51,778 nucleotides of DNA. Origin: Albidovulum sp. Its GTDB lineage: Bacteria; Pseudomonadota; Alphaproteobacteria; Rhodobacterales; Rhodobacteraceae. The notes under the pieces were generated by a model. The model was not told the origin of the DNA. It worked only from the letters and a program-made list of their open reading frames with translations, and ran no database searches. Where the stretch lies: positions 1 through 51,778 of the forward strand of contig NZ_WBUS01000006.1 in the NCBI RefSeq assembly GCF_008933605.1, read 5' to 3'. Position numbers and translations under genes: made by a program. Numbering within the stretch: the first letter of the stretch is position 1; each line of letters opens with the position of its first letter. Below are positions 27,499 through 35,828 of this stretch, piece by piece.

Positions 27499-28686
27499 CT
27501 ACCAGGGTTCCGCCACCGCCGCGCCCGGATCGGAATATGCCACCAGCCGGACCGCGCCCGTGGTCATGTCGACGAGATAGAGGCGCCGGCCTGCCGCCGC
27601 GATGCCCGGGGCTTCCTGCGACCGGACGCGGAGGCCGGCACCGGCCGCCAGCAGCAGCTTTCCGTCCGCAACCGCGACAGGCACCAGCATGGGGGCCGGC
27701 CCGTTGCCGGGCTCGTAGAGGTCGTCGAGCCCGGCGAATGCCGCGGCGGCCAGCGGAGTCCTTGCCTTTCGTCCATCCATGTCCAGAAACAGCAGTTCCA
27801 GCCCGCGTATGGCAACGAGGCCGCTGACGACGATCACCAGCCTGCGGCCCTCCGGATCGAAGATCATGCCGCTGGCGTCGGCCTGCTTCATGCTGCTTTC
27901 GACCGCCCATCGGCCGGTCGACGGATCGAAGGAGTAGAGATAGCCCTCCCCGCCCAGCGACACGCCGAACATCCTGCCGGTTTCGGGGTCGCGCGCCGCG
28001 CCCATCGGCCAGCTAATGTCGGGAACGTCGAGCGTCACGGGATGGCGCGTTGTGGTGCCGTCGCCGTTCTTCAGGATGAATCCGTCGGCGCTGAACACGA
28101 GATCGGGCTGCGGCAGTGCCGCACCGTCCTTGAGATACGCGCGCAGGGCTTCGGGCACCTCCTCGGCATCCGCAAGTTGAGACTTCAGGTAGTCGTTGCG
28201 CAGTTGGGGAAGATCCTCCTGCGTGCCATCGATCGTGAAGTCGCCCGGCGGCGCGGTATAGGCGCCGTGGAAGCTGCGCAACTGCGGGGCACCGGTAAGT
28301 TGCGGCACCTCGTGCACCAGCCTTCTGAACTTTTCTCCGCGTGCCGAATGGACATTGCCGAAGGCGGCAATCTCGGCCCGGGCGTAGGGCTGCCCGTTCA
28401 CGATCACCTCGCTGCGGCGGTCGCGGGCGGTGCTGAGCAGGATGCGGGAGAGCGATGTGCCCTCGGTGGTGGTGACGAGCCAGCGCACCGGCTCGAACGA
28501 GGACAGCATGAGCACCACTTCCGCCCCCGGCCTGTCCACGGTGACCGACACGCGCGGCCCGTGAATCACTTCGTCGGAACGGGTGAGGCCCTCGTAGACG
28601 CCGACCGCATGCACCTCAGTCTCGGCCGCAGCGGCAAGGGGGGCGAGCGCGATCAGGAGCAGGGCGAGAAGTCGTGACACGAACAT
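27499..28686 (-). CDS. Secreted protein of unknown function, beta-propeller-like
   Basis: A 395-residue protein with a clear signal peptide (MFVSRLLALLLIALAPLAAAAET, cut near residue 22). No enzyme motif was recognised. The C-terminal half has repeated short strands with turn-rich segments (RMFGVSLGGEGYLYSFDPST, SGMIFDPEGRRLVIVVSG, RRLYLVDMTTGAVR), which look like propeller blades. The N-terminal half includes a region that could bind the envelope (VTVDRPGAEVVLMLSSFEPV). The ATG at 28686 is chosen because the signal peptide starts there. It follows no operon partner; rsfS lies 150 bp downstream on the same strand. Confidence 0.7.
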   Translation of the reverse strand: MFVSRLLALLLIALAPLAAAAETEVHAVGVYEGLTRSDEVIHGPRVSVTVDRPGAEVVLMLSSFEPVRWLVTTTEGTSLSRILLSTARDRRSEVIVNGQPYARAEIAAFGNVHSARGEKFRRLVHEVPQLTGAPQLRSFHGAYTAPPGDFTIDGTQEDLPQLRNDYLKSQLADAEEVPEALRAYLKDGAALPQPDLVFSADGFILKNGDGTTTRHPVTLDVPDISWPMGAARDPETGRMFGVSLGGEGYLYSFDPSTGRWAVESSMKQADASGMIFDPEGRRLVIVVSGLVAIRGLELLFLDMDGRKARTPLAAAAFAGLDDLYEPGNGPAPMLVPVAVADGKLLLAAGAGLRVRSQEAPGIAAAGRRLYLVDMTTGAVRLVAYSDPGAAVAEPW

Positions 28687-28786
28687 GGGAAAACCCGCGA
28701 AGGGATGAATGGCCGCCACCGACGGGTATTGTCCGATCTGGGCGAAAGTGTGACGCGGCGGCCTGCCTCGGGCGAGCACTCCCGTA

Positions 28787-28815
28787 TTGCGCACCCCTCG
28801 GCGTGAGCGTAAAAG
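28787..28815 (+). promoter_or_regulatory. Possible leuCD promoter
   Basis: TTGCGC (28787-28792), 17 bases, TAAAAG (28810-28815). The -35 matches three of six positions and the -10 four of six. Transcription would start near 28822, just before the ATG of the small frame at 28823. Confidence 0.4.
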
Positions 28816-28822
28816 CGTGGCG

Positions 28823-28909
28823 ATGAAACGCATCTTCGACATGGACGACCGCGCGCGCCTGCCCTGGCGGTTCTTCGGCGCGACGCTGACGGTGCTGGCG
28901 GCGCTTTGA
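28823..28909 (+). CDS. Candidate 28-residue leader peptide upstream of leuC
   Basis: The frame begins MKRIFDMDDRARLPW and ends ATLTVLAAL followed by TGA. Three of its last seven codons are Leu (CTG, CTG, CTT) with a Val between, which would suit sensing of branched-chain amino acid supply. A stem of seven pairs with one G-U (28895-28901 with 28910-28916) covers the last codons and stop. The predicted transcript start falls one base before the ATG, so it may be read as a leaderless or nearly leaderless message. A short hydrophobic protein is the alternative. Conservation unknown. Confidence 0.35.
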   Translation: MKRIFDMDDRARLPWRFFGATLTVLAAL

Positions 28910-28975
28910 CCGCCGGCCGCCTCCTGTCGCCCCCTCGGTTACTGACCCCCGAATTCCCACGTGCGGAGAGGACTC

Positions 28976-30391
28976 ATGTCCGGCAAGACACTTTATGATA
29001 AGATCTGGGACACCCATGTCGTCGATACCCAGGACGACGGCACCTGCCTGCTCTACATCGACCGCCACCTCGTCCACGAGGTGACGAGCCCGCAGGCCTT
29101 CGAGGGCCTCCGGATGGCCGGCCGCAAGGTGCGCGCGCCTGAAAAGACCATCGCGGTGCCCGACCACAACGTGCCGACGACCCCCGACCGTGTGAAGGGC
29201 ATCGAGAACGAGGAAAGCCGCATCCAGGTCGAGGCGCTCGACAAGAACGCCAAGGATTTCGGCATCAACTACTATCCGGTGAACGACATCCGCCAGGGCA
29301 TCGTCCACATCGTCGGGCCGGAACAGGGCTGGACTCTCCCGGGCATGACCGTTGTCTGCGGCGACAGCCACACCGCCACCCACGGCGCCTTCGGCGCGCT
29401 GGCGCACGGGATCGGCACGTCGGAGGTGGAACACGTCCTGGCCACCCAGACGCTGATCCAGAAGAAGTCGAAGAACATGAAGGTGGAAATCACCGGCAAG
29501 CTCCGCCCCGGCGTCACCGCCAAGGACATCACGCTGTCGGTGATCGGCGCGACCGGGACCGCCGGCGGCACCGGCTATGTCATCGAATACATGGGCGAGG
29601 CGATCCGCGACCTTTCCATGGAAGGCCGCATGACCGTCTGCAACATGGCGATCGAGGGCGGCGCCCGGGCGGGGCTGATCGCGCCGGACGAGAAGACCTT
29701 CGAATACGTCAAGGGCCGCCCCCACGCGCCGAAGGGCGCCCAATGGGAAGCCGCGCTCACCTGGTGGCAGACACTGAGGTCCGACGACGACGCGCACTGG
29801 GACAAGGTCGTGACGCTGAAGGGCGAGGACATCGCCCCCGTCGTCACCTGGGGCACCTCGCCCGAGGACGTGCTGCCGATCACCGGCGTCGTGCCGGCCC
29901 CTGAAAGCTTCACCGGCGGCAAGGTCGAGGCCGCGCGCCGGTCGCTCGACTACATGGGCCTGACGCCCGGGACGAAGCTGACCGACATCAGGGTCGACAC
30001 GGTCTTCATCGGCTCCTGCACCAACGGCCGCATCGAGGACCTTCGGGCCGCTGCCGCGATCCTGAAGGGCAAGAAGATCGCTCCGGGCATCCGCGCGATG
30101 GTCGTGCCGGGCTCCGGCCTCGTGCGCGCGCAGGCCGAGGAGGAAGGACTGGCGCAGATCTTCATCGACGCCGGCTTCGAATGGCGGCTGGCGGGCTGCT
30201 CGATGTGCCTTGCCATGAACCCCGACCAGCTGTCGCCCGGCGAACGCTGCGCGGCGACGTCGAACCGCAACTTCGAGGGCCGTCAGGGCCGGGGCGGACG
30301 CACCCACCTGATGTCGCCCGCGATGGCTGCGGCGGCGGCGGTCACGGGGCACCTGACCGACGTGCGCGAGATGATGGCGGAAGCGGTGTAA
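28976..30391 (+). CDS. leuC: LeuC, 3-isopropylmalate dehydratase large subunit
   Basis: A 471-residue aconitase-family subunit carrying the [4Fe-4S] cluster for isomerising 2- to 3-isopropylmalate in leucine synthesis. Cluster cysteines lie in [16 protein letters not shown] (near residue 345) and in [12 protein letters not shown] (near 405-408). [19 protein letters not shown] is the aconitase signature. The ATG at 28976 ([12 protein letters not shown]) has GAGAGGA upstream; the ATG at 28961 is less likely. leuD follows after 12 bp. Confidence 0.96.
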   Translation: MSGKTLYDKIWDTHVVDTQDDGTCLLYIDRHLVHEVTSPQAFEGLRMAGRKVRAPEKTIAVPDHNVPTTPDRVKGIENEESRIQVEALDKNAKDFGINYYPVNDIRQGIVHIVGPEQGWTLPGMTVVCGDSHTATHGAFGALAHGIGTSEVEHVLATQTLIQKKSKNMKVEITGKLRPGVTAKDITLSVIGATGTAGGTGYVIEYMGEAIRDLSMEGRMTVCNMAIEGGARAGLIAPDEKTFEYVKGRPHAPKGAQWEAALTWWQTLRSDDDAHWDKVVTLKGEDIAPVVTWGTSPEDVLPITGVVPAPESFTGGKVEAARRSLDYMGLTPGTKLTDIRVDTVFIGSCTNGRIEDLRAAAAILKGKKIAPGIRAMVVPGSGLVRAQAEEEGLAQIFIDAGFEWRLAGCSMCLAMNPDQLSPGERCAATSNRNFEGRQGRGGRTHLMSPAMAAAAAVTGHLTDVREMMAEAV

Positions 30392-30403
30392 GGGAGAAAG
30401 ACG

Positions 30404-31009
30404 ATGGAAAAATTCACCACCCTCACCGGGATCGCGGCGCCGATGCCGCTGGTCAACATCGACACCGACATGATCATCCCCAAGCAGTTCCTGAAGACGA
30501 TCAAGCGCTCGGGCCTCGGCAAGAACCTTTTCGACGAGATGCGCTTCACCCAGGACGGCAAGGAGATTCCCGACTTCGTCCTGAACCAGCCCGCCTGGCG
30601 CAAGGCCGAGATCATCGTGGCCGGGGACAACTTCGGCTGCGGGTCCAGCCGCGAGCACGCGCCCTGGGCGCTTCTCGACTTCGGTATCCGCTGTGTGATC
30701 TCGACGTCGTTCGCCGACATCTTCTACAACAACTGCTTCAAGAACGGCATCCTGCCGATCGTGATGCCGGAGAAGGTTGTCAAGGTCCTGATGGAGGACG
30801 CGAGGAAAGGCGCCAACGCACGGATGACGGTGGACCTGGAAGCGCAGACGGTCACCACCTCGGACGGCCAGAGCTTTGCCTTCGACGTCGACCCCTTCCG
30901 CAAGCATTGTCTCCTGAACGGACTCGATGACATCGGCCTGACGCTGGAGAAGGTCTCGGCCATCGACACATTCGAGACGGGTGCTGCACAGAGCCGTCCT
31001 TGGGTCTGA
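30404..31009 (+). CDS. leuD: LeuD, 3-isopropylmalate dehydratase small subunit
   Basis: A 201-residue swivel domain that pairs with LeuC. The N-terminal [19 protein letters not shown] and the substrate-binding [17 protein letters not shown] (about 68-84) are diagnostic of LeuD. The length fits the longer bacterial form. AGGGAGA precedes the ATG. A clear terminator follows at 31034-31057, so leuCD ends here. leuB is not in the rest of the window. Confidence 0.96.
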   Translation: MEKFTTLTGIAAPMPLVNIDTDMIIPKQFLKTIKRSGLGKNLFDEMRFTQDGKEIPDFVLNQPAWRKAEIIVAGDNFGCGSSREHAPWALLDFGIRCVISTSFADIFYNNCFKNGILPIVMPEKVVKVLMEDARKGANARMTVDLEAQTVTTSDGQSFAFDVDPFRKHCLLNGLDDIGLTLEKVSAIDTFETGAAQSRPWV

Positions 31010-31033
31010 AAAGTCTTGAGATACAACATCTTG

Positions 31034-31057
31034 GGCCGCCCCTCGGGCGGCCTTTTT
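31034..31057 (+). terminator. Rho-independent terminator of leuCD
   Basis: GGCCGCCC (31034-31041) and GGGCGGCC (31045-31052) form an 8-bp stem with a three-base CTC loop, followed directly by five T residues. Confidence 0.88.
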
Positions 31058-31121
31058 GCTGCGCGAGGATCGGCGGAAAATTGCTCATGAAATGATGCAA
31101 AGGCGCACCAGTTCTTCCACG

Positions 31122-31142
31122 AAAAGGCCCCAATGCGGGGGC
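31122..31142 (-). terminator. Possible minus-strand terminator
   Basis: On the minus strand GCCCC-N6-GGGGC (31142-31127) is followed by C and four T residues. The stem is only five pairs. No minus-strand gene precedes it nearby, so it would end an antisense or small RNA if it works at all. Confidence 0.25.
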
Positions 31143-31147
31143 TACTC

Positions 31148-31162
31148 TTAACGAAACGTTGA
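31148..31162 (+). promoter_or_regulatory. Possible CtrA box
   Basis: TTAA-N7-TTGA matches the CtrA consensus TTAA-N7-TTAA in seven of eight positions with exact spacing. It lies 124 bp before the membrane-protein gene at 31286. Such a short motif can occur by chance, though it is rare in sequence this rich in GC. Confidence 0.35.
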
Positions 31163-31285
31163 TGGGGAGCCGGACTTGGGCAAATTTGGGGCAACAATGA
31201 GGCAGTTCGCCACAATCGGCGAGCTCAAGTTGGCCAGATGCGCCCGGCGATGCACCGGCAACGGCCAGGTTGAGGGAACGGGGCA

Positions 31286-32122
31286 GTGATTTCTCAGCTC
31301 ACAGGGGCGCTCGTACGCGCGGTTCTGGTCATGGTGTTGATCGCGACACCATCGCTCCTGCTGCCGCACGTTCCGCACGACACGACCCAGATCGTTGCAC
31401 TCGTGGCGCTCTTCGCTGCCGCGCTCACCTTCTTCGAATATGCCTCGACCTATCCCGGCCTCGTGGAATTCCGCGACGCGCCTCCCTTCAACCGGCTGCG
31501 ATTCCTGTCGCTCTTCGTCACCGTTCTGATCCTGTCGACGATCGTCCGTGGCCAGACAGAGCCGACGACGCTGACGGTCTTCATCGAGGCGCTCGGCAAC
31601 AAGCTCGGCGAAGTCATCGACGTGCCCTACAGCCCGGTTCGCCTCGTCGTCCTGATGCTGCCCGAGGACATGAGCCTGCGCCACCTCATCCTGGTGCGCA
31701 CCTCGGCGGGCATCTCCTACATGATCTCGCTGATCACGCTCATCCTCTTCGTCGTGACGATGCGGGTGATCGGCTGGCCGAGCCGGATCGGCTCGTTCAA
31801 CGTCTGGATCAACCTGCCGACCTTCGATCCGACGACCGGCGGCGACGTGGTGGACCGGCTTCAGCGTGACGCGCGGTTCAACATCGCGCTCGGCTTCCTT
31901 CTGCCATTCCTCATTCCCGCTGCGGTCAAGCTCGCCGCGCTCGCCTTTTCGCCGGTGACGCTGGAAAGCCCGCAGACCCTGATCTGGACGATGACAGCAT
32001 GGGCCTTCCTTCCCGCCTCCCTCTTCATGCGCGGCATCGCCATGGGGCGCATCGCCGGCATGATCGCCGAGAAGCGCCGGCAGAACAACGCCTCGGCCGA
32101 GGCGGAGCTCTTGCCGGCCTGA
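31286..32122 (+). CDS. Integral membrane protein of unknown function
   Basis: A 278-residue protein with about five hydrophobic helices: residues 8-28, 36-52, 70-86, about 142-162 and 198-220, with a possible sixth near 232-250. The loops hold no recognised catalytic or transport motif. The GTG at 31286 is preceded by a purine-rich GGAACGGGG. The C-terminal tail is basic then acidic. The next gene, an exonuclease-phosphatase family protein, overlaps its 3' end, so the pair is probably co-expressed. I do not recognise the family. Confidence 0.75.
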   Translation: MISQLTGALVRAVLVMVLIATPSLLLPHVPHDTTQIVALVALFAAALTFFEYASTYPGLVEFRDAPPFNRLRFLSLFVTVLILSTIVRGQTEPTTLTVFIEALGNKLGEVIDVPYSPVRLVVLMLPEDMSLRHLILVRTSAGISYMISLITLILFVVTMRVIGWPSRIGSFNVWINLPTFDPTTGGDVVDRLQRDARFNIALGFLLPFLIPAAVKLAALAFSPVTLESPQTLIWTMTAWAFLPASLFMRGIAMGRIAGMIAEKRRQNNASAEAELLPA

Positions 32123-33186
32123 TCCTCGCGGCACTGCTGCCCACCGGGACACGGGCCGAGACGCTGCGGGTGGCGACCTTCAACGCCGATCTCAGCCGCG
32201 AAGGGCCGGGGCTACTCCTGCGCGACATCCTCACTGAAAAGGACCCGCAGGTGGAGGCAGCAGCAGCGGTTATCGCAGCGGCTGCCCCTGACGTGATCCT
32301 GCTGACCGGGATCGACTACGACCTCGGAGGCGTCGCGCTTGGCGCCTTCGCGGATCGGCTCGCCGCGGCGGGGGCGGACTTTCCGCACCGGCTTGCGCTC
32401 CGCCCCAACACCGGGATGTCCACCGGCCTCGACCTCGACGGCGACGGGCAAGCGGGGGGTCCGGGCGACGCACAGGGTTTCGGACGCTTCGCCGGCGAAG
32501 GCGGCATGGCGGTCCTCTCGCGTCACGCGCTGGGCGAGGCGACGGACTACTCTGCCTTTCTCTGGCGCGACCTTCCAGGGAATCTCATGGACGGGGCGGC
32601 GTTGAGCGAGGATGCCGCCGCGATCCAGCGGCTTTCGACGACCGGCCACTGGGGTGTGCCGCTTGCACTGCCGGAGGGGCGGTCGCTGACGCTTCTCGCC
32701 TGGATGGCGACGCCGCCCGTTTTCGACGGGACGGAGGATCGCAACGGGCGACGCAACCACGACGAGGCGGCCTTCTGGACGCGATTTCTCGACGGTGACC
32801 TGCCCTTCGCCCCGCCCGCGGCGCCCTTCGTGCTCCTCGGCGACGCGAACCTCGACCCCGTCGACGGCGAAGGGAATGCCGAGGCGCTGACGGCGCTTCT
32901 GGGCGATGCGCGCCTTCAGGACGTCCGCCCCGAAAGCAAGGGGGCCCTGGCGGCGGCGGGGCAGGGTGGTGCCAATGCCCGCCAAAAGGGGCCGGTGGCG
33001 CTCGACACCGCCGATTGGCCCGACGATCCGGGGCCGGGGAACATGCGCGTCGACTACGTCCTTCCCTCGGCCGGTCTCGCCGTCCAAGGCTCGGGCGTGT
33101 GGTGGCCCGAACCGGGCCCGGCGGCGGATCAGGCCGCCGCCGCCTCGCGCCATCGGCTGGTGTTCGTGGACATCAGCCTGCCCTGA
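31999..33186 (+). CDS. Secreted endonuclease/exonuclease/phosphatase family protein (start uncertain)
   Basis: The mature part begins ETLRVATFNADLSREGPG, the first strand of the EEP (DNase I-like) fold. Further fold residues appear as LLTGIDYD near the first third, LLGDANLDP (the Asp-x-Asn motif) and MRVDYVLPS with a final HRLVFVDISL. Substrates could be nucleic acid or phosphoesters. A signal-like hydrophobic run (ALAGLILAALLPTGTRA) precedes the domain, but no ATG, GTG or TTG stands near it. The only upstream start is the ATG at 31999, inside the previous gene; a CTG at 32119, overlapping the previous stop, is the other option. Confidence 0.75.
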   Translation: MGLPSRLPLHARHRHGAHRRHDRREAPAEQRLGRGGALAGLILAALLPTGTRAETLRVATFNADLSREGPGLLLRDILTEKDPQVEAAAAVIAAAAPDVILLTGIDYDLGGVALGAFADRLAAAGADFPHRLALRPNTGMSTGLDLDGDGQAGGPGDAQGFGRFAGEGGMAVLSRHALGEATDYSAFLWRDLPGNLMDGAALSEDAAAIQRLSTTGHWGVPLALPEGRSLTLLAWMATPPVFDGTEDRNGRRNHDEAAFWTRFLDGDLPFAPPAAPFVLLGDANLDPVDGEGNAEALTALLGDARLQDVRPESKGALAAAGQGGANARQKGPVALDTADWPDDPGPGNMRVDYVLPSAGLAVQGSGVWWPEPGPAADQAAAASRHRLVFVDISLP

Positions 33187-33190
33187 CCGC

Positions 33191-34168
33191 TCAGGCGTCG
33201 CCGAACCGTTCCATGGCCTTCCTGTGGATCGCCGGATCGACATTGCCGCCCGAGGCGACGACGATCACCGCCTCGCCCGCCACCTCCCCGGCCCGGTAGA
33301 GCGCCGCAGCCAGGGCGACCGCTCCGCCCGGTTCCAGAACGATGTGCAGCCGGTTGAAGGCCGCGGCCATGGCGGCCATTGCCTCATCCTCGCTGACCGC
33401 GATCCCCGGCCCGCAGAGCCGGCTTAGGATCGGGAAGGTGATCTCACCCGGCGAGGGTGTCACGATCGCGTCGCAGATCGTGCCCGTCATCCGCGCATTC
33501 CGCTCGATTTTCCCCGAGGCGAGCGAGCGGGCCACGTCGTCGAACCCCTCGGGCTCCACCGTCCGCGCCCTGAGCCCCGGCGACCGCGCTTCGAGCGCCA
33601 GCGCGATCCCGGAGGACAGCCCCCCGCCGCCGCAGGGCACGAGCACATCGCCCGCCGTCACCCCGGCCTCGGCCGACTGCTCGGCGATCTCGAGTCCCGT
33701 AGTCCCCTGTCCGGCGATCACCAGCGGCTCGTCGAAGGGCTTCACCAGCGTCAGCCCGCGTTCCTCGGCAAGCGCCGCGCCGATCGCGTCGCGGTCGCCC
33801 GTGGCGCGGTCGTAAAGCACCACCTCCGCCCCCAGCGCCCGGGTGTTGTCGATCTTCACGCGCGGCGCGTCGGAGGGCATCAGGATCACGCAAGGCGCGC
33901 CCATGGCGCGGGCAGCAAAGGCCACGCCCTGGGCATGGTTGCCGGAGGAGAAGGCGATGACCCCCTTGGCGCGAGCGTCGGGCGGCAGCGCCGACAGCGC
34001 CGACCAGCCGCCGCGCAGCTTGAACGAGCCAGTCGGTTGCAGGCATTCCGGCTTCACCAGCACCCGCCGCCCGGCGATCTCGTCGAGAAACGGCGAGGAC
34101 AGCAGTGGCGTGCGCACCACATGCCCCTTGAGCCGCCCGGCGGCCGCCTCGATCATCCCGATGTTCAT
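33191..34168 (-). CDS. Threonine/serine dehydratase-like PLP enzyme
   Basis: A 325-residue fold-type II PLP enzyme. The Schiff-base lysine is in PTGSFKLRGG (about residue 50), the substrate loop is SSGNHAQGVA and the phosphate-binding glycines are CGGGGLSSG (about 180). There is no C-terminal ACT-like regulatory domain, so it resembles the catabolic threonine dehydratase, serine racemase or a hydroxy-aspartate dehydratase rather than biosynthetic IlvA. Its start overlaps the stop of the alpha/beta hydrolase gene by four bases, in a three-gene unit with a haloacid dehalogenase. Confidence 0.87.
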   Translation of the reverse strand: MNIGMIEAAAGRLKGHVVRTPLLSSPFLDEIAGRRVLVKPECLQPTGSFKLRGGWSALSALPPDARAKGVIAFSSGNHAQGVAFAARAMGAPCVILMPSDAPRVKIDNTRALGAEVVLYDRATGDRDAIGAALAEERGLTLVKPFDEPLVIAGQGTTGLEIAEQSAEAGVTAGDVLVPCGGGGLSSGIALALEARSPGLRARTVEPEGFDDVARSLASGKIERNARMTGTICDAIVTPSPGEITFPILSRLCGPGIAVSEDEAMAAMAAAFNRLHIVLEPGGAVALAAALYRAGEVAGEAVIVVASGGNVDPAIHRKAMERFGDA

Positions 34169-34992
34169 CGCATCCTCTCCAGCCAGGCACGGACTGCGGC
34201 AAGGCTCTCGGCCTCGTCGAGAAAGGGTACATGCGCCCGGTCGGGCACGACGGCGAAGGTCATGTCGGGGCGCCGGCGCCGCATCTCGGCCGCGGCCGCC
34301 CCAGACAGGAGGTCGGAATTGGCACCACGGACAAGCGCCAGCGGCAACCCGGCACAGGCGTCGAAGAGCGGCCAGAGATCGGCCTGCGGCCCCTCGAAGG
34401 CGGCCAGAAAACTGGTCCTGAGTTCAGGGTCGTAGCGGATGTGGAGGCCCGTCTCCGTCGGCGTGTAGAGCCGTTCGGCGAAGGCCCGCCAGCGCGCCTC
34501 GGGGACATTGGCGAAACCGGGCATCGTATGCGGCAGCTTCGCCACGAGGTCGTCCATGGTCGTCGCCGCCGGGTTGCGCCCGACGTAGTCAAAGATCTTC
34601 TCCAACCCCGCCCGTTCCAGCACGGGCCCCACATCGTTCAGGAGAATGCCCAGAAGGCGCGGCCGTGCGGTCGCCGCGAGAAGCATGGCGATCAGACCGC
34701 CGCGCGAGGTGCCGATGATGGCAGCCTGTTCGATCCCGAGGTGGTCGAGAAGCTCAACCGCATCCTTGGCTTCGCGCGGGACGGTGTAGGTCGCGGCCCC
34801 GGTCCATTCCGACCCGCCGCGGCCGCGATAGTCGGCGCGGATGAGCCGCACGTCGGGCAGATGCGGCGCCAGGAAGTCGAAATCGGTCGAGGACCGGGTG
34901 AGACCGGCGAGGCATAGAACGGGAAGCCCCTCGCCCTCGTCGCGATAGGCGAGGCGGGCACCATCGGAGGCGGTGAAGTGCAGAAGTGTCAT
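34165..34992 (-). CDS. Alpha/beta hydrolase
   Basis: A 275-residue protein of the alpha/beta hydrolase fold. The nucleophile elbow is GTSRGG (Ser at about residue 95) and a final His in DRAHVPFLDE could complete the triad. The oxyanion segment lies near VLCLAGLTRSSTDF. The family includes esterases, lactonases and dehalogenases; no cofactor or specific substrate is evident. It overlaps the dehydratase gene downstream and the haloacid dehalogenase gene upstream by four bases each (ATGA), implying a single coupled operon for small-molecule breakdown. Confidence 0.86.
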   Translation of the reverse strand: MTLLHFTASDGARLAYRDEGEGLPVLCLAGLTRSSTDFDFLAPHLPDVRLIRADYRGRGGSEWTGAATYTVPREAKDAVELLDHLGIEQAAIIGTSRGGLIAMLLAATARPRLLGILLNDVGPVLERAGLEKIFDYVGRNPAATTMDDLVAKLPHTMPGFANVPEARWRAFAERLYTPTETGLHIRYDPELRTSFLAAFEGPQADLWPLFDACAGLPLALVRGANSDLLSGAAAAEMRRRRPDMTFAVVPDRAHVPFLDEAESLAAVRAWLERMR

Positions 34993-35672
34993 GGGCAGGC
35001 AAGGTCCGGGATCATGGTGAGGTCAGGGAGTATGTGATGCGGGCGGGCGGGCAGGCGGTCGACCGGCACCCCGGCGCGGTTCACCCAGGCCGTGCGGAAA
35101 CCGTAGCCCGCGGCGGCCGCCGCGTCCCAGCCGTTCGAGGAGACGAAGAGCACCGCGTCCCGGGCGCAGCGGAAGCGATCGGTCACGAGCCCGTAGACGC
35201 GCGCATCGGGCTTGAAGACGCCGACACTTTCGACCGAGAGGACATCGTCGAGGAAACCGCCGATCCCGGCGGACGCGACCGCTGCGGCAAGCATCGGCGG
35301 CGAACCGTTCGAGAGGATCGCCGTCATGAGCCCGCGCGCCTTCAGCGCGGCGAGCATGGAGGGAACCTCCGGATAGGCCGCAAGCTCCCGGTAGAGCGCC
35401 AGCAGGCGCGCCCGGAGCTTTGGATCCGCCAGCCCGTTGGCCTCCAGCGCCCAGTCGAGCGCGTCCCCCGTGACGGTCCAGAAATCGGCGTGCCGGCCCA
35501 TGACGGCGCGGAGCCAGGTGTATTCTAGTTGCTTTCTCCGCCAGTCCTCGGCGAGACGGGGCCACACAGCGGCGAGCGCCGCTTGCCCGGGTTCGTCGGC
35601 GGCGAGGCGGGCGGCGGCGGCCACGTCGAAGAGCGTGCCGTACGCGTCGAAGATGCAGGTCGTTATGGCCAT
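34989..35672 (-). CDS. Haloacid dehalogenase, type II (HAD superfamily)
   Basis: A 227-residue HAD protein. The nucleophile Asp is in CIFDAYGTLFD (about residue 9), the Ser/Asn motif II in ILSNGSPPML (near 120) and the Lys of motif III in VGVFKPDARVYGL (near 153). This set, with SSNGWDAAAAAGYGF, is that of L-2-haloacid dehalogenases, which cleave carbon-halogen bonds with inversion. The ATG at 35672 has AGAGG five bases before it; the longer frame upstream is not part of the protein. It heads the unit with the hydrolase and dehydratase. Confidence 0.88.
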   Translation of the reverse strand: MAITTCIFDAYGTLFDVAAAARLAADEPGQAALAAVWPRLAEDWRRKQLEYTWLRAVMGRHADFWTVTGDALDWALEANGLADPKLRARLLALYRELAAYPEVPSMLAALKARGLMTAILSNGSPPMLAAAVASAGIGGFLDDVLSVESVGVFKPDARVYGLVTDRFRCARDAVLFVSSNGWDAAAAAGYGFRTAWVNRAGVPVDRLPARPHHILPDLTMIPDLACP

Positions 35673-35828
35673 GGAACCTCTGCCGGCCAGACTGGCGCGG
35701 GGCGCTTCGGGCGGCAAGGGTGGAAATGTGCCCCGCACAATCCCGGGCCGCCGGGCTCGCACTGGCATTTCCGGCGCACCGCGGGCACTCTGGAAAGGCC
35801 ATCGCCGGCCCCGTCGAAGGAGCGCGCC

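Noticed and set aside
28616-30907. 763-residue minus-strand frame opposite leuC and leuD
   Set aside because: Antisense to two certain genes and of unnatural composition (His, Arg, Asp, Gly rich). Shadow frame.
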